64,000 nt of DNA from JAENVU01 sp046598395. GTDB lineage: Bacteria > Actinomycetota > Acidimicrobiia > IMCC26256 > JAENVU01. A program made the position numbers and the translations under genes. Positions within the stretch are counted from its first letter, which is position 1. Each line of letters starts with the position of its first letter. Positions 52,069-60,714 of the stretch are shown here, one piece after another. The notes beneath the pieces are model-generated. The model was not told the DNA's origin. It did not search any database and worked only from the letters and a program-made list of their open reading frames with translations. The DNA lies in contig JBKJIQ010000025.1 in NCBI GenBank assembly GCA_046598395.1, forward strand, positions 1-64,000, written 5' to 3'.

Positions 52069-52638
52069 ATGAGTTGGATCGCGGTGATTTGGGGTCCCGA
52101 TGCCGACGCGGTCCGTGCGAGTGGGCCGGAGTGGTCGCGGCCGGCGTTGGCCGATCAAGGGCTCTACGCGCGGGGCGCGCCGTTTGATCTTGTCATCGGC
52201 GGCACCGGCGCTGCGCCCGCCCCCGATTGGGCGGCGCTCGGCGATCGGGTGCACGCGTGGTCCGTCGACGAGCGGATCGTGCTCGCCGTCGAACCGCCTG
52301 GGGTCACGATGGTCTCGCTCATGCGGCGTAGTCCAGCCATGGATCACGCTGAGTTCGTGGCGCATTGGCTCGAGCGCCATGCCCCACTCGCGAAGCGTCG
52401 CCATATTGGGCTCACCGACTACCGCCAGTGCGTGGTGACCGAGACCTTGACGCCCGACACTTCCGAGATTGCCACCTCCGAGATCGATGGCGTCGCCCTC
52501 CTTGGATTCGCATCGCGCCACGACTTCGACACGCGGTTCTTCGACTCCGATGCGGGCCGCGCCGAGATCATGGCCGATGTTGCTCGGTTCATGGACCGGC
52601 CCGGTCCGGAGACCACGTTGGTTGGTCCGCCCGAGTGA
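52069..52638 (+). CDS. EthD-domain (dimeric alpha/beta barrel) protein
   Basis: 189 residues from ATG 52069; the open frame upstream crosses the inverted repeat and is not conserved-looking. An EthD-type segment FVAHWLERHAPLAKRRHIGLTDYRQCVV at about 95-125 has the W..RHAPL..R motif, and a second half pattern DGVALLGFASRHDFDTRF. EthD-like ferredoxin-fold proteins accompany oxidoreductases and some degrade aromatic intermediates. It precedes the molybdenum hydroxylase large subunit by 60 bases. Confidence 0.8.
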   Translation: MSWIAVIWGPDADAVRASGPEWSRPALADQGLYARGAPFDLVIGGTGAAPAPDWAALGDRVHAWSVDERIVLAVEPPGVTMVSLMRRSPAMDHAEFVAHWLERHAPLAKRRHIGLTDYRQCVVTETLTPDTSEIATSEIDGVALLGFASRHDFDTRFFDSDAGRAEIMADVARFMDRPGPETTLVGPPE

Positions 52639-52698
52639 CGCGACCGGCCCGGATAGATTGCGCCGACTCTGATTTCCCCCATGCAATGGAGAAGTTCC

Positions 52699-54984
52699 AT
52701 GGCCGCGTCCGGTTCGATTCTCGGTAACTCGGTGCTACGCCGTGAGGATCCCGCGATCCTCGAAGGCGTTGTGGAGTACTTCGACGATGTGGCGATCGAA
52801 GGATTGACTCATCTGGTCTTCGTCCGGTCAACGATTGCGCACGCGACCATTGCGTCGATCGAGATTGCCGAGGCGCAGACGATGCCCGGTGTCCTCGGCG
52901 TCTACACCGCGCAGAACTTCCCGATGGACGCGATCCAGGGCTTCGTCATGTTGCCGCCCGCGTTCAACCGGCCACCGCTTGCCACTGACCGGGTGCGCTT
53001 CGTCGGCGACATTGTTGCGGCCGTCCTAGCCGAAAGTCGCGCCCAGGCGGTGGACGCCGCGGAGTTGGTCATCGTCGATTACGAGCCGCTCCCCGTGGTG
53101 ATCGATGCCGAGCGGGCGTTGGATGACGACGCTCCGCTGCTCTTCGAAGCGCACGGCTCCAACCTGGCGATCGCCTTCGAACGCGGTGAGGACCCGGACG
53201 TGCTCGCGGGCGCCGATGTTGTGGTGTCGGAGCGGTTCGTGAATCAACGCCTCGCCGCGGTGCCGATGGAGCCGAACGGAATTCTCGTCACCCACGTCGA
53301 CGATGGCCTGTTGGTACGGGTACCCACTCAGGCGCCGAACAGTGTCCACGGCAGTATCGCACTCGCGGCGGGATTGTCACCGGAGAGGGTGCGGATCATC
53401 GCCCCGGCCGTCGGCGGTGGATTCGGCGCCAAGATGGACATGTACGTGGAGTACGCGATCGCAGTGAAGGCGGCGCAGGCACTCGGTCGGCCGGTGAAAT
53501 GGACGGAGACGCGCTCCGAGAACATGGTGGCGATGACCCATGGTCGCGCCCAAATCCAGTACGTCGAGATGGGCCTGAAGCGCGACGGCACGATCGTTGG
53601 TCTCCGGGCGAAGGTGTTCCAGGACAGCGGTGCGTATCCCGCGATGGGCGCGTTCCTCGCCTACTTCACCCATCTGCTCGCGCAGGGCGTGTATGCGATT
53701 CCCCAGGTGGAGCTGAACTCGTGGAGTGCCGCCACGAACACCACCACCACCGCGGCCTACCGCGGCGCGGGCCGCCCGGAAGCCACCGCGATGCTCGAGC
53801 GCATCATCGACATCGCCGCCGACGAGCTCGACATCGACCCGGTCGAGATTCGCAAGCGCAACCTCATCCCGTCGGAGGCATTTCCGCTCACGACCGTCAC
53901 CGGTGCGAACTACGACGTCGGCGAGTACGCCAAGGTGCTCGATGAGGTGTGTCGGGTTGCGGGCTACACCGAACTGCGGGCCGAGCAGGCGGCGCGCCGT
54001 GCCAGTGGCGATGTCAAGCAATTGGGAATCGGCGTGTCCACCTACGTGGAGGTCACCGCGGGCGGTCTGTTCCAGGAGTACGGCGCGATTGAAATCAACT
54101 CCGACGGTTCCGCAACCGCGACGGTAGGAACTTCCGCCCACGGACAAGGTCACGAGACGTCGTTTTCCATGATCGTGCAGGAGCTGCTCGGCATCCCGAT
54201 GGATCAGGTCACCATCGTCCAGTCCGACACCGGTCGCGTCCCGCGTGGTCAGGGCACGATGGGCTCACGATCACTCCAGATCGGTGGCAGCGCGCTCTAC
54301 AAGGCGAGCGAGGAAGTGCTCGCCAAGGCCAAGACGCTCGCCGCGCATCTCCTCGAAGCCAACCTGGACGACATCGTGCTGATGGAGGGATCAGGACTCG
54401 GTGTGGCGGGAGTTCCTGCGTCGGCCTTGAGCTGGCCCGAACTGGCCGCCGCCGCGAAAGACCCGGCGAAATTGCCAGAGGGTATGGAGCCCGCACTCGC
54501 GATCGCGCTCGACTTCAATCAGGGTGAGGCGTCGTACCCGTTCGGTGCGCATATCGCGGTGGTCGAGGTGGATACCGAGACCGGGCGCGTCGAGCACATT
54601 CGTCATGTGGCGGTCGACGATTGCGGACGGATCTTGAACCCGATGCTCGTCGCCGGCCAGCAGCATGGCGGAATCGCACAGGGCGCGGCGCAGGCACTGT
54701 GGGAGGGCATTGCGTATGACGCGGACGGCAACCCGTTAACGGCCAACCTCATGGACTACGCCATCCCCAGCGCGGCGGAACTGCCCAGCTTCGAAGCGTC
54801 GAACACCGAGACGCCAACCCCGCTCAACCCACTCGGAGCGAAGGGCATCGGCGAGTCGGGAACCATCGGCTCGACCCCCGCGGTTCACAACGCGGTGATC
54901 GATGCGGTGTCGCATCTCGGGGTTCGCCACATCGATATGCCGGTCTCGGCCCAGCGGGTGTGGACCGCGATCCAGAACGCCTGA
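52699..54984 (+). CDS. molybdenum hydroxylase large subunit (xanthine dehydrogenase/CoxL form II family)
   Basis: 761 residues from ATG 52699, with GGAGAAG 6-12 bases upstream (an ATG at 52681 lacks one). Aldehyde oxidase/xanthine dehydrogenase domains: GNSVLRREDPAILEGVVEYFDD start, PAVGGGFGAKMD, the active-site loop AYRGAGRPEA and the catalytic Glu in GAKGIGESGTIGS. AYRGAGR marks form II; true aerobic CO dehydrogenases carry AYRCSFR, so CO oxidation is not expected. The FAD and [2Fe-2S] subunits are not encoded nearby, so electron-transfer partners must lie elsewhere. Mec starts 8 bases downstream. Confidence 0.93.
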   Translation: MAASGSILGNSVLRREDPAILEGVVEYFDDVAIEGLTHLVFVRSTIAHATIASIEIAEAQTMPGVLGVYTAQNFPMDAIQGFVMLPPAFNRPPLATDRVRFVGDIVAAVLAESRAQAVDAAELVIVDYEPLPVVIDAERALDDDAPLLFEAHGSNLAIAFERGEDPDVLAGADVVVSERFVNQRLAAVPMEPNGILVTHVDDGLLVRVPTQAPNSVHGSIALAAGLSPERVRIIAPAVGGGFGAKMDMYVEYAIAVKAAQALGRPVKWTETRSENMVAMTHGRAQIQYVEMGLKRDGTIVGLRAKVFQDSGAYPAMGAFLAYFTHLLAQGVYAIPQVELNSWSAATNTTTTAAYRGAGRPEATAMLERIIDIAADELDIDPVEIRKRNLIPSEAFPLTTVTGANYDVGEYAKVLDEVCRVAGYTELRAEQAARRASGDVKQLGIGVSTYVEVTAGGLFQEYGAIEINSDGSATATVGTSAHGQGHETSFSMIVQELLGIPMDQVTIVQSDTGRVPRGQGTMGSRSLQIGGSALYKASEEVLAKAKTLAAHLLEANLDDIVLMEGSGLGVAGVPASALSWPELAAAAKDPAKLPEGMEPALAIALDFNQGEASYPFGAHIAVVEVDTETGRVEHIRHVAVDDCGRILNPMLVAGQQHGGIAQGAAQALWEGIAYDADGNPLTANLMDYAIPSAAELPSFEASNTETPTPLNPLGAKGIGESGTIGSTPAVHNAVIDAVSHLGVRHIDMPVSAQRVWTAIQNA

Positions 54985-54991
54985 ACCGAAC

Positions 54992-55438
54992 GTGAAAAAC
55001 GTCGGATCCATCTTCGCGACGCCCGCGCTTCGCCTCAGTGTCGGCCAGTACGAGCGGATCGTGGCTCATTGCTACGTCGGGCTGCCGGACGAAGCCTGCG
55101 GGCTGATCGCGGGTCCGGTGGCGGCCGGAGAAGCCACCGGGTTCGTTAGTGGTGTCTACCCAGCCGTGAACGCCGACTCGTCCGCGCGCACCTACACCGT
55201 CGACGGCCGGGATTACCTCCGCGCCAGTCGCGACGCCGAGGCGCGGGGCGATGAGATCATCGGCGTCTGGCATTCCCACACCCACACGGATCCGTATCCG
55301 TCACCTACCGACGTACGTACTGCGGTCGACCCGATGTGGATCTACGTCCTCGTCTCGCTCCGTGACGACGCACCCATGGTGCGGGCCTACCGCATCCGAG
55401 ACGACGTGATCGCCGAATGCCAGGTGCAGGTGTTGTGA
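54992..55438 (+). CDS. mec: Mec-like JAMM metalloprotease for the CysO sulfur-carrier pathway
   Basis: 148 residues from GTG 54992. JAMM/MPN+ zinc site: Glu in DEACGLIAG and the H-S-H-x7-S-x2-D motif (WHSHTHTDPYPSPTD). In Mycobacterium tuberculosis Mec (Rv1334) cleaves cysteine from the CysO-Cys adduct. cysO and cysM follow in the same order here (52- and 19-base gaps), which makes this assignment strong. Confidence 0.95.
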   Translation: MKNVGSIFATPALRLSVGQYERIVAHCYVGLPDEACGLIAGPVAAGEATGFVSGVYPAVNADSSARTYTVDGRDYLRASRDAEARGDEIIGVWHSHTHTDPYPSPTDVRTAVDPMWIYVLVSLRDDAPMVRAYRIRDDVIAECQVQVL

Positions 55439-55489
55439 CGTGTCAGCGGTCACGAAATGTCGACGAATCGAGGGGGGTTATAGGCTCCC

Positions 55490-55768
55490 ATGATGGCTGT
55501 TGAAGTTCGTCTCCCCACGTTGCTGCGCGTCCACGCTGATGGTGCCGCCTCTGTCGCGGCGGATGGCGCGACCGTCGGTGAGGTGTTCTCGGCGTTGACC
55601 AGCACCTATCCGGGCTTGTCGGATCAGCTGATCGACGCGGAGGGCGCACTCCACAAGTTTGTCAACGTGTATGTGAACGACGATGACATTCGGTACTTGG
55701 GCCAGCTCGCGACGCCGGTCACCGACCGCGACGTCGTCTCCATCCTGCCTGCCGTCGCCGGCGGCTGA
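55490..55768 (+). CDS. cysO: CysO-like ubiquitin-fold sulfur carrier protein
   Basis: 92 residues. A ThiS/MoaD beta-grasp protein with TVGEVFSALTSTYPGL and the exposed C-terminal Gly-Gly (AVAGG) that is thiocarboxylated and carries sulfur. CysM uses the thiocarboxylate with O-phosphoserine to make CysO-Cys, which Mec then hydrolyses. Start at ATG 55490 (ATG 55493 is also possible). Lies between mec and cysM. Confidence 0.96.
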   Translation: MMAVEVRLPTLLRVHADGAASVAADGATVGEVFSALTSTYPGLSDQLIDAEGALHKFVNVYVNDDDIRYLGQLATPVTDRDVVSILPAVAGG

Positions 55769-55786
55769 CGCGCACTGCCGCGACCC

Positions 55787-56722
55787 GTGAAGTACGAGAG
55801 CATCCTTGACCTCATTGGCAATACGCCGCTCGTCGGTATCCACGCGCTGAGTCCGAATCCCAATGTGCGGATCTACGCCAAGCTCGAGGGACAAAACCCG
55901 GGCGGGAGCGCCAAGGACCGCATCGCGCGCAAGATGGTTGAACTCGCGGAGCGAGATGGGGTCCTGAAACCGGGGGCCACGATCCTCGAACCGTCGTCAG
56001 GGAACACTGGGATCGGCCTCGCCCTCGTCGCCAAGTTACGGGGCTATGGCCTCCGAATCGTGATGCCCGACAACGTGAGCGTGGAACGGCGCCAACTCCT
56101 CGAGATCTTTGGTGCCGAGGTCACCTTGAGTCCGGGACCGGAAGGCAGCAACGGCGCGATTCGTCGGGCGCAGGAGATCGCGGCCGCAGAACCGGACTAC
56201 GCGTTTCTCTATCAGTACGGCAATCCGGCGAACCCGCTCGCGCACTACGAGGCCACCGGCCCGGAGATTTGGCGGGACTGCCCCGAGGTGGATGTGTTCG
56301 TGGCCGGTCTCGGCACGAGCGGCACACTCATGGGCGTTGGTCGATACCTCAAGGAACAGAATCCCAAGATCCAGATCGTTGCGGTCGAGCCGCCCGCGGG
56401 AGAGTTGGTGCAGGGACTGCGCAGCCTGGACGACGGTTTCGTTCCACCGATCTTCGATCCGGCGGTGCTTGATCGCAAGACGATCGTGCGCAACCGCGAG
56501 TCCATCGAATGGACTCGTCGGCTCTTGAACGAGTGCGGTGTGTTCGCAGGCATCTCGTCGGGGGCCGCGGTGGCCGGCGCGGCGAAGGTCGCGGCGCGGA
56601 TGGAATCGGGCACCGTGGTGACCCTGTTGCCGGACGGTGGATGGAAGTACCTCTCGTCGGGGGCATGGACCGATGATCTCGAGGTCGTCGAGGAACGCGC
56701 CAGTCGCATCAACTACTGGTGA
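55787..56722 (+). CDS. cysM: cysteine synthase CysM (CysO-dependent)
   Basis: 311 residues from GTG 55787. PLP-dependent beta-family enzyme: PLP-binding Lys43 in GGSAKDR, EPSSGNTGIGLAL, the GTSGT phosphate loop and GISSGAAVAGA near the C-terminus. In M. tuberculosis the orthologous position encodes the O-phosphoserine-specific enzyme working with CysO. Its stop overlaps the Sua5 start as GTGA. Confidence 0.96.
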   Translation: MKYESILDLIGNTPLVGIHALSPNPNVRIYAKLEGQNPGGSAKDRIARKMVELAERDGVLKPGATILEPSSGNTGIGLALVAKLRGYGLRIVMPDNVSVERRQLLEIFGAEVTLSPGPEGSNGAIRRAQEIAAAEPDYAFLYQYGNPANPLAHYEATGPEIWRDCPEVDVFVAGLGTSGTLMGVGRYLKEQNPKIQIVAVEPPAGELVQGLRSLDDGFVPPIFDPAVLDRKTIVRNRESIEWTRRLLNECGVFAGISSGAAVAGAAKVAARMESGTVVTLLPDGGWKYLSSGAWTDDLEVVEERASRINYW

Positions 56723-57699
56723 GCTCCCAGTCTGCGGTTGCGCGCGCCAAGGTTGCACGGGCGGTGGCGTTGTTGCGCGAGGGACGGCTCGTCGCGTTTC
56801 CCACCGAGACCGTGTATGGACTCGGCGCCGACGCAACGAACCCGGAAGCCTTGGCGCGGCTCTACGCGGTGAAGCGCCGTCCCAGCGACCATCCGGTGAT
56901 TGTGCATCTCAGTGTGCAAGCGAGCCTCGACGATTGGGCGCAGCAGATATCGCAATCCGCCCGCGACCTCGCGGCCGCGTTCTGGCCCGGGCCGCTCACC
57001 CTGGTGCTGCATGCAGATCCGCGGGTGTCGCGTCGCGCCACCGGAGGGCTCGACACGGTCGGACTCAGGGTTCCGTCGCATCCCATGGCGCGGGACCTCC
57101 TCGATGGGTTCGGTGGCGGAGTCGCGGCACCCTCAGCGAATCGCTTTGGCCGCGTGAGCCCGACGACCGCGGCTGCTGTCCGCTCCGACCTGGGCAACGA
57201 CGTCGATCTGGTGCTCGACGGGGGAGTGTGTGCGGTGGGGGTTGAATCCACCATCGTGGATTGCACCGGGTCCGCGGCCCGGGTACTCCGTCCCGGAGCG
57301 GTGACGCTCGAAGAAATCACCGAGGTCCTGGGTGAGCCGCCGTTGATCGGAGGGTCGACGCGCGCGCCGGGCACGTTGGCGTTCCACTACGCGCCGAGGG
57401 CCACGGTGGAGCTGGTGACCCGCTCCGAACTTGCAGCCCGGGCGCACGCATTGGTCGCCCAGGGCATAGGAGTCGGTGTGATTGCCCGAGACATGGACAT
57501 CGACACCGCCGAGATGCCATCGGAGGCTGTGACCTTGGCCACGATCGTCAGCGTGGATGAGTTCGCTCATGGCCTCTACGCCGCGCTGCGAAACGCTGAT
57601 CGCGTGGGTGTGGATGTGGTGCTCACGGTGGCGCCACCTGCCAAGGGAATTGGTGCGGCCGTCGCGGATCGGCTCGGACGGGCATCAGGTGGCCGGTAG
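56719..57699 (+). CDS. sua5: L-threonylcarbamoyladenylate synthase (Sua5/YwlC family)
   Basis: 326 residues from GTG 56719, overlapping cysM by four bases. N-terminal YrdC-like domain (about 5-200): FPTETVYGLGADATNPEALARLYAVKRRPSDHP, KxR/SxN site and PSANRFGRVSPTTAAAV. C-terminal Sua5 domain (about 225-325). It makes the activated carbamate used to install t6A at position 37 of ANN-decoding tRNAs. It replaces the rhomboid gene found at this place in the mycobacterial cluster. Confidence 0.95.
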   Translation: MSSQSAVARAKVARAVALLREGRLVAFPTETVYGLGADATNPEALARLYAVKRRPSDHPVIVHLSVQASLDDWAQQISQSARDLAAAFWPGPLTLVLHADPRVSRRATGGLDTVGLRVPSHPMARDLLDGFGGGVAAPSANRFGRVSPTTAAAVRSDLGNDVDLVLDGGVCAVGVESTIVDCTGSAARVLRPGAVTLEEITEVLGEPPLIGGSTRAPGTLAFHYAPRATVELVTRSELAARAHALVAQGIGVGVIARDMDIDTAEMPSEAVTLATIVSVDEFAHGLYAALRNADRVGVDVVLTVAPPAKGIGAAVADRLGRASGGR

Positions 57700-57709
57700 C
57701 GTGGCGTCG

Positions 57710-58507
57710 ATGCAGCATCGGCCGGAGGAACCACGACCGATTGGCGTGTTCGACTCGGGTCTCGGAGGCCTCACGGTGCTGCGGGCGCTCATCGATCTTC
57801 TCCCTGGTGAATCGACGTTGTATTTCGGCGATACCGGACGGTTCCCGTACGGCCCCAAGCCCGCCGATGAAGTGATGAAGTACTCGCTCGAGATCGCGGA
57901 TCTCCTCGTGGACCGTGGCGTGAAGATGCTGGTGGTGGCCTGTAACAGCGCGACCTCGGTGGCGCTGGAGGCCTTGACCGATCGATATGAAATCCCGGTG
58001 ATCGGTGTGGTTGAGCCCGGCGTATGCGCCGCGGCCGCGGTGACATCCACGGGCAGGGTCGGTGTCATCGGGACGGTCGGAACCATCGGAAGCGGCGCGT
58101 ATCAACATGCAGCAGCCCAACTCGGGGTGCATCTTTCTTGTGCCGCGTGTCCAGGGTTTGTCGAGTTCGTGGAATCCGGTGATGTTGATTCCGACCAAGT
58201 GCATGTGCTTGCCGAGCGCTTGCTCGAGCCGGTGGTACGCGCCGATATCGACACCTTGATTCTGGGCTGCACGCATTACCCGCTCTTGGCTCGAACGATC
58301 GCCGATGTGATGGGCCCCGAGGTGGTGTTGGTGTCGAGCGCCGATGAAACTGCGTTTGCGGCGCGGGATCTCTTGCCTGTCGGCGGAACCGATCATGAGG
58401 GGTCGCATCGCTTTGTGACGTCGGGCCCCGTCGAAGTCTTCGAGCGTTTGGGTTCGCGCTTTCTTGGTCCAGAAGTGGCTGATGTGGAGGCGTGGCAGTG
58501 GAGCTGA
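57710..58507 (+). CDS. murI: glutamate racemase
   Basis: 265 residues from ATG 57710; a GTG three codons upstream is possible and a longer frame overlaps sua5. Two catalytic cysteines: C78 in VACNSAT and the one in GCTHYPLL (about residue 185). D14 in IGVFDSGLGGL and YFGDTGRFPYG support the fold. It makes D-glutamate for peptidoglycan precursors. Followed by an MBL-fold protein whose GTG overlaps its end by 16 bases. Confidence 0.96.
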   Translation: MQHRPEEPRPIGVFDSGLGGLTVLRALIDLLPGESTLYFGDTGRFPYGPKPADEVMKYSLEIADLLVDRGVKMLVVACNSATSVALEALTDRYEIPVIGVVEPGVCAAAAVTSTGRVGVIGTVGTIGSGAYQHAAAQLGVHLSCAACPGFVEFVESGDVDSDQVHVLAERLLEPVVRADIDTLILGCTHYPLLARTIADVMGPEVVLVSSADETAFAARDLLPVGGTDHEGSHRFVTSGPVEVFERLGSRFLGPEVADVEAWQWS

Positions 58508-59223
58508 CAGTGCTGGGCTGTTCCGGGTCATACGGCGCGCCCGCCGGCGGCGCGTGCAGCGGCTACCTCGTACGTGACGGCGCCACCACGATCTGGATGG
58601 ATTGCGGCAATGGGAGTTTCGTGAACCTGCAACGTCACGTTGAACCCGCAGATCTCACCGCGGTGATCGTGACCCATGAACACCCGGACCATTGCGTGGA
58701 TCTCTACGGACTGCACGTGATGCTTCGTTATGGGATCGAGCGCGCGGAGGTTCCCGTCTTCGCCCCGGCGGGAGCCAAGAATCGGCTCGGCGCGCTCGTG
58801 GAATGGGGCGACACGTTCGATTGGCACGATCTCGATGACGGCGGCTCGGCCAAAATCGATGACCTCGACCTCCGGTTCTCTCGCACCGATCATCCGCCGC
58901 CCACCTACGCCGTTGAAGTCACTGCGGCCGATCGGCGGCTCGTGTATACGTCGGACACCGGGCCGGAGTGGTCGATCGATGCGTTTGCACCGGGCGCCAA
59001 CCTGGCGCTCTCCGAGGCCTCATACCTTCACTCGGAGCGCAAGTCACCGATCCATTTGTCGGCCCATCAGGCCGGGATCGCCGCGCGCGCGGCGGGCGCG
59101 CAGCGGCTGGTCCTCACCCACTTGTGGCCCCAGGTCGACCGGGCGGCTGCCCACGCGGAAGGATCCGAGGCGTTCGGCGCCGCCACGCTCTTGGCGGCGA
59201 CCGACCTCACGATCACCATCTGA
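58492..59223 (+). CDS. metallo-beta-lactamase-fold hydrolase (Rv1339-like atypical cyclic nucleotide phosphodiesterase)
   Basis: 243 residues from GTG 58492. MBL-fold metal motif H62-x-H64-x-D66-H67 (VTHEHPDHC) and the later YTSDTGP and LTHLWPQ segments with metal ligands. The start VELTVLGCSGSYGAPAGGACSGYLV and position murI-(this)-rph match Mycobacterium Rv1339, reported to hydrolyse cAMP. cAMP activity here is inference. Confidence 0.9.
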   Translation: MAVELTVLGCSGSYGAPAGGACSGYLVRDGATTIWMDCGNGSFVNLQRHVEPADLTAVIVTHEHPDHCVDLYGLHVMLRYGIERAEVPVFAPAGAKNRLGALVEWGDTFDWHDLDDGGSAKIDDLDLRFSRTDHPPPTYAVEVTAADRRLVYTSDTGPEWSIDAFAPGANLALSEASYLHSERKSPIHLSAHQAGIAARAAGAQRLVLTHLWPQVDRAAAHAEGSEAFGAATLLAATDLTITI

Positions 59224-59279
59224 CGCATCCGTTCTGATGGCGCCCTTTCCGGTGCCGTCCCTGCTGTGAGAGGTCCCCA

Positions 59280-60017
59280 ATGGGCATCCGAAATGACGGG
59301 CGCGAGCCCGACGAACTCCGACCGCTCACGTTCACGCGTGACTACACCGAGCTTGCGATGGGATCGGTCCTCGTCGAGTTCGGCCGCACCCGGGTGCTGT
59401 GTACCGCGTCGGTGGAGACCCGGGTGCCGCCATGGTTACGCGGGAGCGGCAAGGGCTGGGTGACGGCGGAGTACTCGATGCTGCCGGGGTCCACCCCCGA
59501 GCGCGTGAACCGCGAGGCGGCGAAGGGTAAGCAGAGCGGACGCACCCAGGAGATCCAACGCCTCATTGGTCGTTCACTGCGCGCGGTCACGGATCTGTCG
59601 ATGTTGGCCGACGTACAGATCACGGTCGACTGCGATGCGCTCCAGGCCGATGGTGGGACGCGCACCGCATCGATCTGTGGTGGTTACCTCGCGCTGCACG
59701 ACGCATGTGAGCGCCTCGTCGGGACGGGCGCGTTGAAAGCGAACCCGGTGCAAGACCAGTGCGGTGCTATTTCCGTGGGGATCGTCGGGGCATTGCCGAG
59801 TCTTGATCTCGACTATTCCGAGGACTCGACCGCGGACGTCGATATGAACGTGGTGATGACCGGCGCGGGTCGGTTCATCGAGGTGCAGGGCACGGCCGAG
59901 GGCGCAGCATTTAGCCGAGGTGAGCTCGACTCGATGCTCGGATTGGCCGAATCCGGCATTGCCCAGATCTTCGAACTCCAACGCGAACTCCTCGCGGTCC
60001 CACCTGCTCCCCGATGA
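59280..60017 (+). CDS. rph: ribonuclease PH
   Basis: 245 residues. Phosphorolytic 3'-5' exonuclease that trims tRNA 3' ends. Family marks: RNDGREPDELRPLTFTRDYT start, GKGWVTAEYSMLPGST, RTASICGGYLALHDA, DLDYSEDSTADVDMNVVMTG and FIEVQGTAEG. The stop (TGA 60015-60017) overlaps the ATG of a 27-codon micro-ORF. Confidence 0.98.
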   Translation: MGIRNDGREPDELRPLTFTRDYTELAMGSVLVEFGRTRVLCTASVETRVPPWLRGSGKGWVTAEYSMLPGSTPERVNREAAKGKQSGRTQEIQRLIGRSLRAVTDLSMLADVQITVDCDALQADGGTRTASICGGYLALHDACERLVGTGALKANPVQDQCGAISVGIVGALPSLDLDYSEDSTADVDMNVVMTGAGRFIEVQGTAEGAAFSRGELDSMLGLAESGIAQIFELQRELLAVPPAPR

Positions 60018-60058
60018 ACGTCGGGCCGGTGAACGTCGGGCCGGTGAACGTCGGGCCG
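60014..60058 (+). repeat. triplicated 15-bp tandem repeat
   Basis: Three consecutive 15-base units (60014-60028, 60029-60043, 60044-60058), identical except for the first base (A then G, G). The repeats begin exactly at the rph stop/micro-ORF start. They read Val-Asn-Val-Gly-Pro in the micro-ORF frame and Glu-Arg-Arg-Ala-Gly in the frame of rdgB. They probably arose by replication slippage. Confidence 0.95.
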
Positions 60059-60097
60059 GTGTGCGGCGGGTGGGCGTCCGGCGGATGGTCCCGATGA
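60014..60097 (+). CDS. 27-residue micro-ORF bridging rph and rdgB
   Basis: ATG 60014 shares bases with the rph stop (ATGA), and its own TGA (60095-60097) shares bases with ATG 60094, the likely rdgB start (ATGA). The peptide is MNVGPVNVGPVNVGPVCGGW followed by ASGGWSR, with three identical pentads from the DNA repeat. It could be a non-functional spacer whose translation carries ribosomes from rph to rdgB. No known family. Confidence 0.35.
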   Translation: MNVGPVNVGPVNVGPVCGGWASGGWSR

Positions 60098-60711
60098 TCG
60101 GCGCACCGCGCGTCGTGATCGCAACCGCGAATCCCGACAAAGCGCGCGAGATCGGTGCCGCATTGGCCGAAAGTGGGCTCGAGCTCGTCGATCGCCCCAC
60201 CGACGTGCCCGAGGTGCAAGAGACCGGCGCCACTTTGGTGGCGAACGCGCGGCTCAAGGCCCAGGCCTTGGGTCAAGCGACCGGGATGGCGGCGCTCGCC
60301 GATGACACGGGGCTGGAGGTCGACTCTCTCGGTGGCGCGCCCGGCGTGTGGAGCGCTCGGTATGCCGGTCCGGACGCGACCTACGTGCAGAACGTCGAGA
60401 AGTTGCTCGCAGCGATGAGCCTCGCGATGCGCAACGCTCGCACTGCGCGGTTCCGAACGGCAATCGTGCTCACTCGTCCTGACGGGTCGGAGTTGGTGGC
60501 GACCGGAGTGGTGGAAGGCACCATCGCGGAGGCTCCGCGCGGTGAGGGCGGCTTTGGATATGACTCCGTGTTCGTGCCGGCGGCGGGCGGTGGTCGCACT
60601 TTCGCAGAGATGACGGGCGCGGAGAAGCAGCGAATTTCGCATCGGGGCCGGGCGTTACGAGACTTGGTCACACAGTTGCGCGAGGCTGCACCGACCGATC
60701 CCGAGGAGTAA
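60094..60711 (+). CDS. rdgB: dITP/XTP pyrophosphatase (RdgB/HAM1 family)
   Basis: 205 residues. Start set at ATG 60094 because it overlaps the micro-ORF stop; ATG 60085 and GTG 60061 are alternatives in frame, adding RR/MV-type residues from the repeat region. It removes non-canonical purine triphosphates. Conserved VVIATANPDKAREI, LADDTGLEVDSLGGAPGVWSARYAG, EGGFGYDSVFVP, FAEM and SHRGRAL motifs. Last gene in the mec-to-rdgB block. Confidence 0.95.
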   Translation: MIGAPRVVIATANPDKAREIGAALAESGLELVDRPTDVPEVQETGATLVANARLKAQALGQATGMAALADDTGLEVDSLGGAPGVWSARYAGPDATYVQNVEKLLAAMSLAMRNARTARFRTAIVLTRPDGSELVATGVVEGTIAEAPRGEGGFGYDSVFVPAAGGGRTFAEMTGAEKQRISHRGRALRDLVTQLREAAPTDPEE

Positions 60712-60714
60712 CGC

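Noticed and set aside
52699..54984. Aerobic carbon monoxide dehydrogenase (form I)
   Set aside because: The active-site loop is AYRGAGR, not AYRCSFR, and no coxM/coxS genes flank it.
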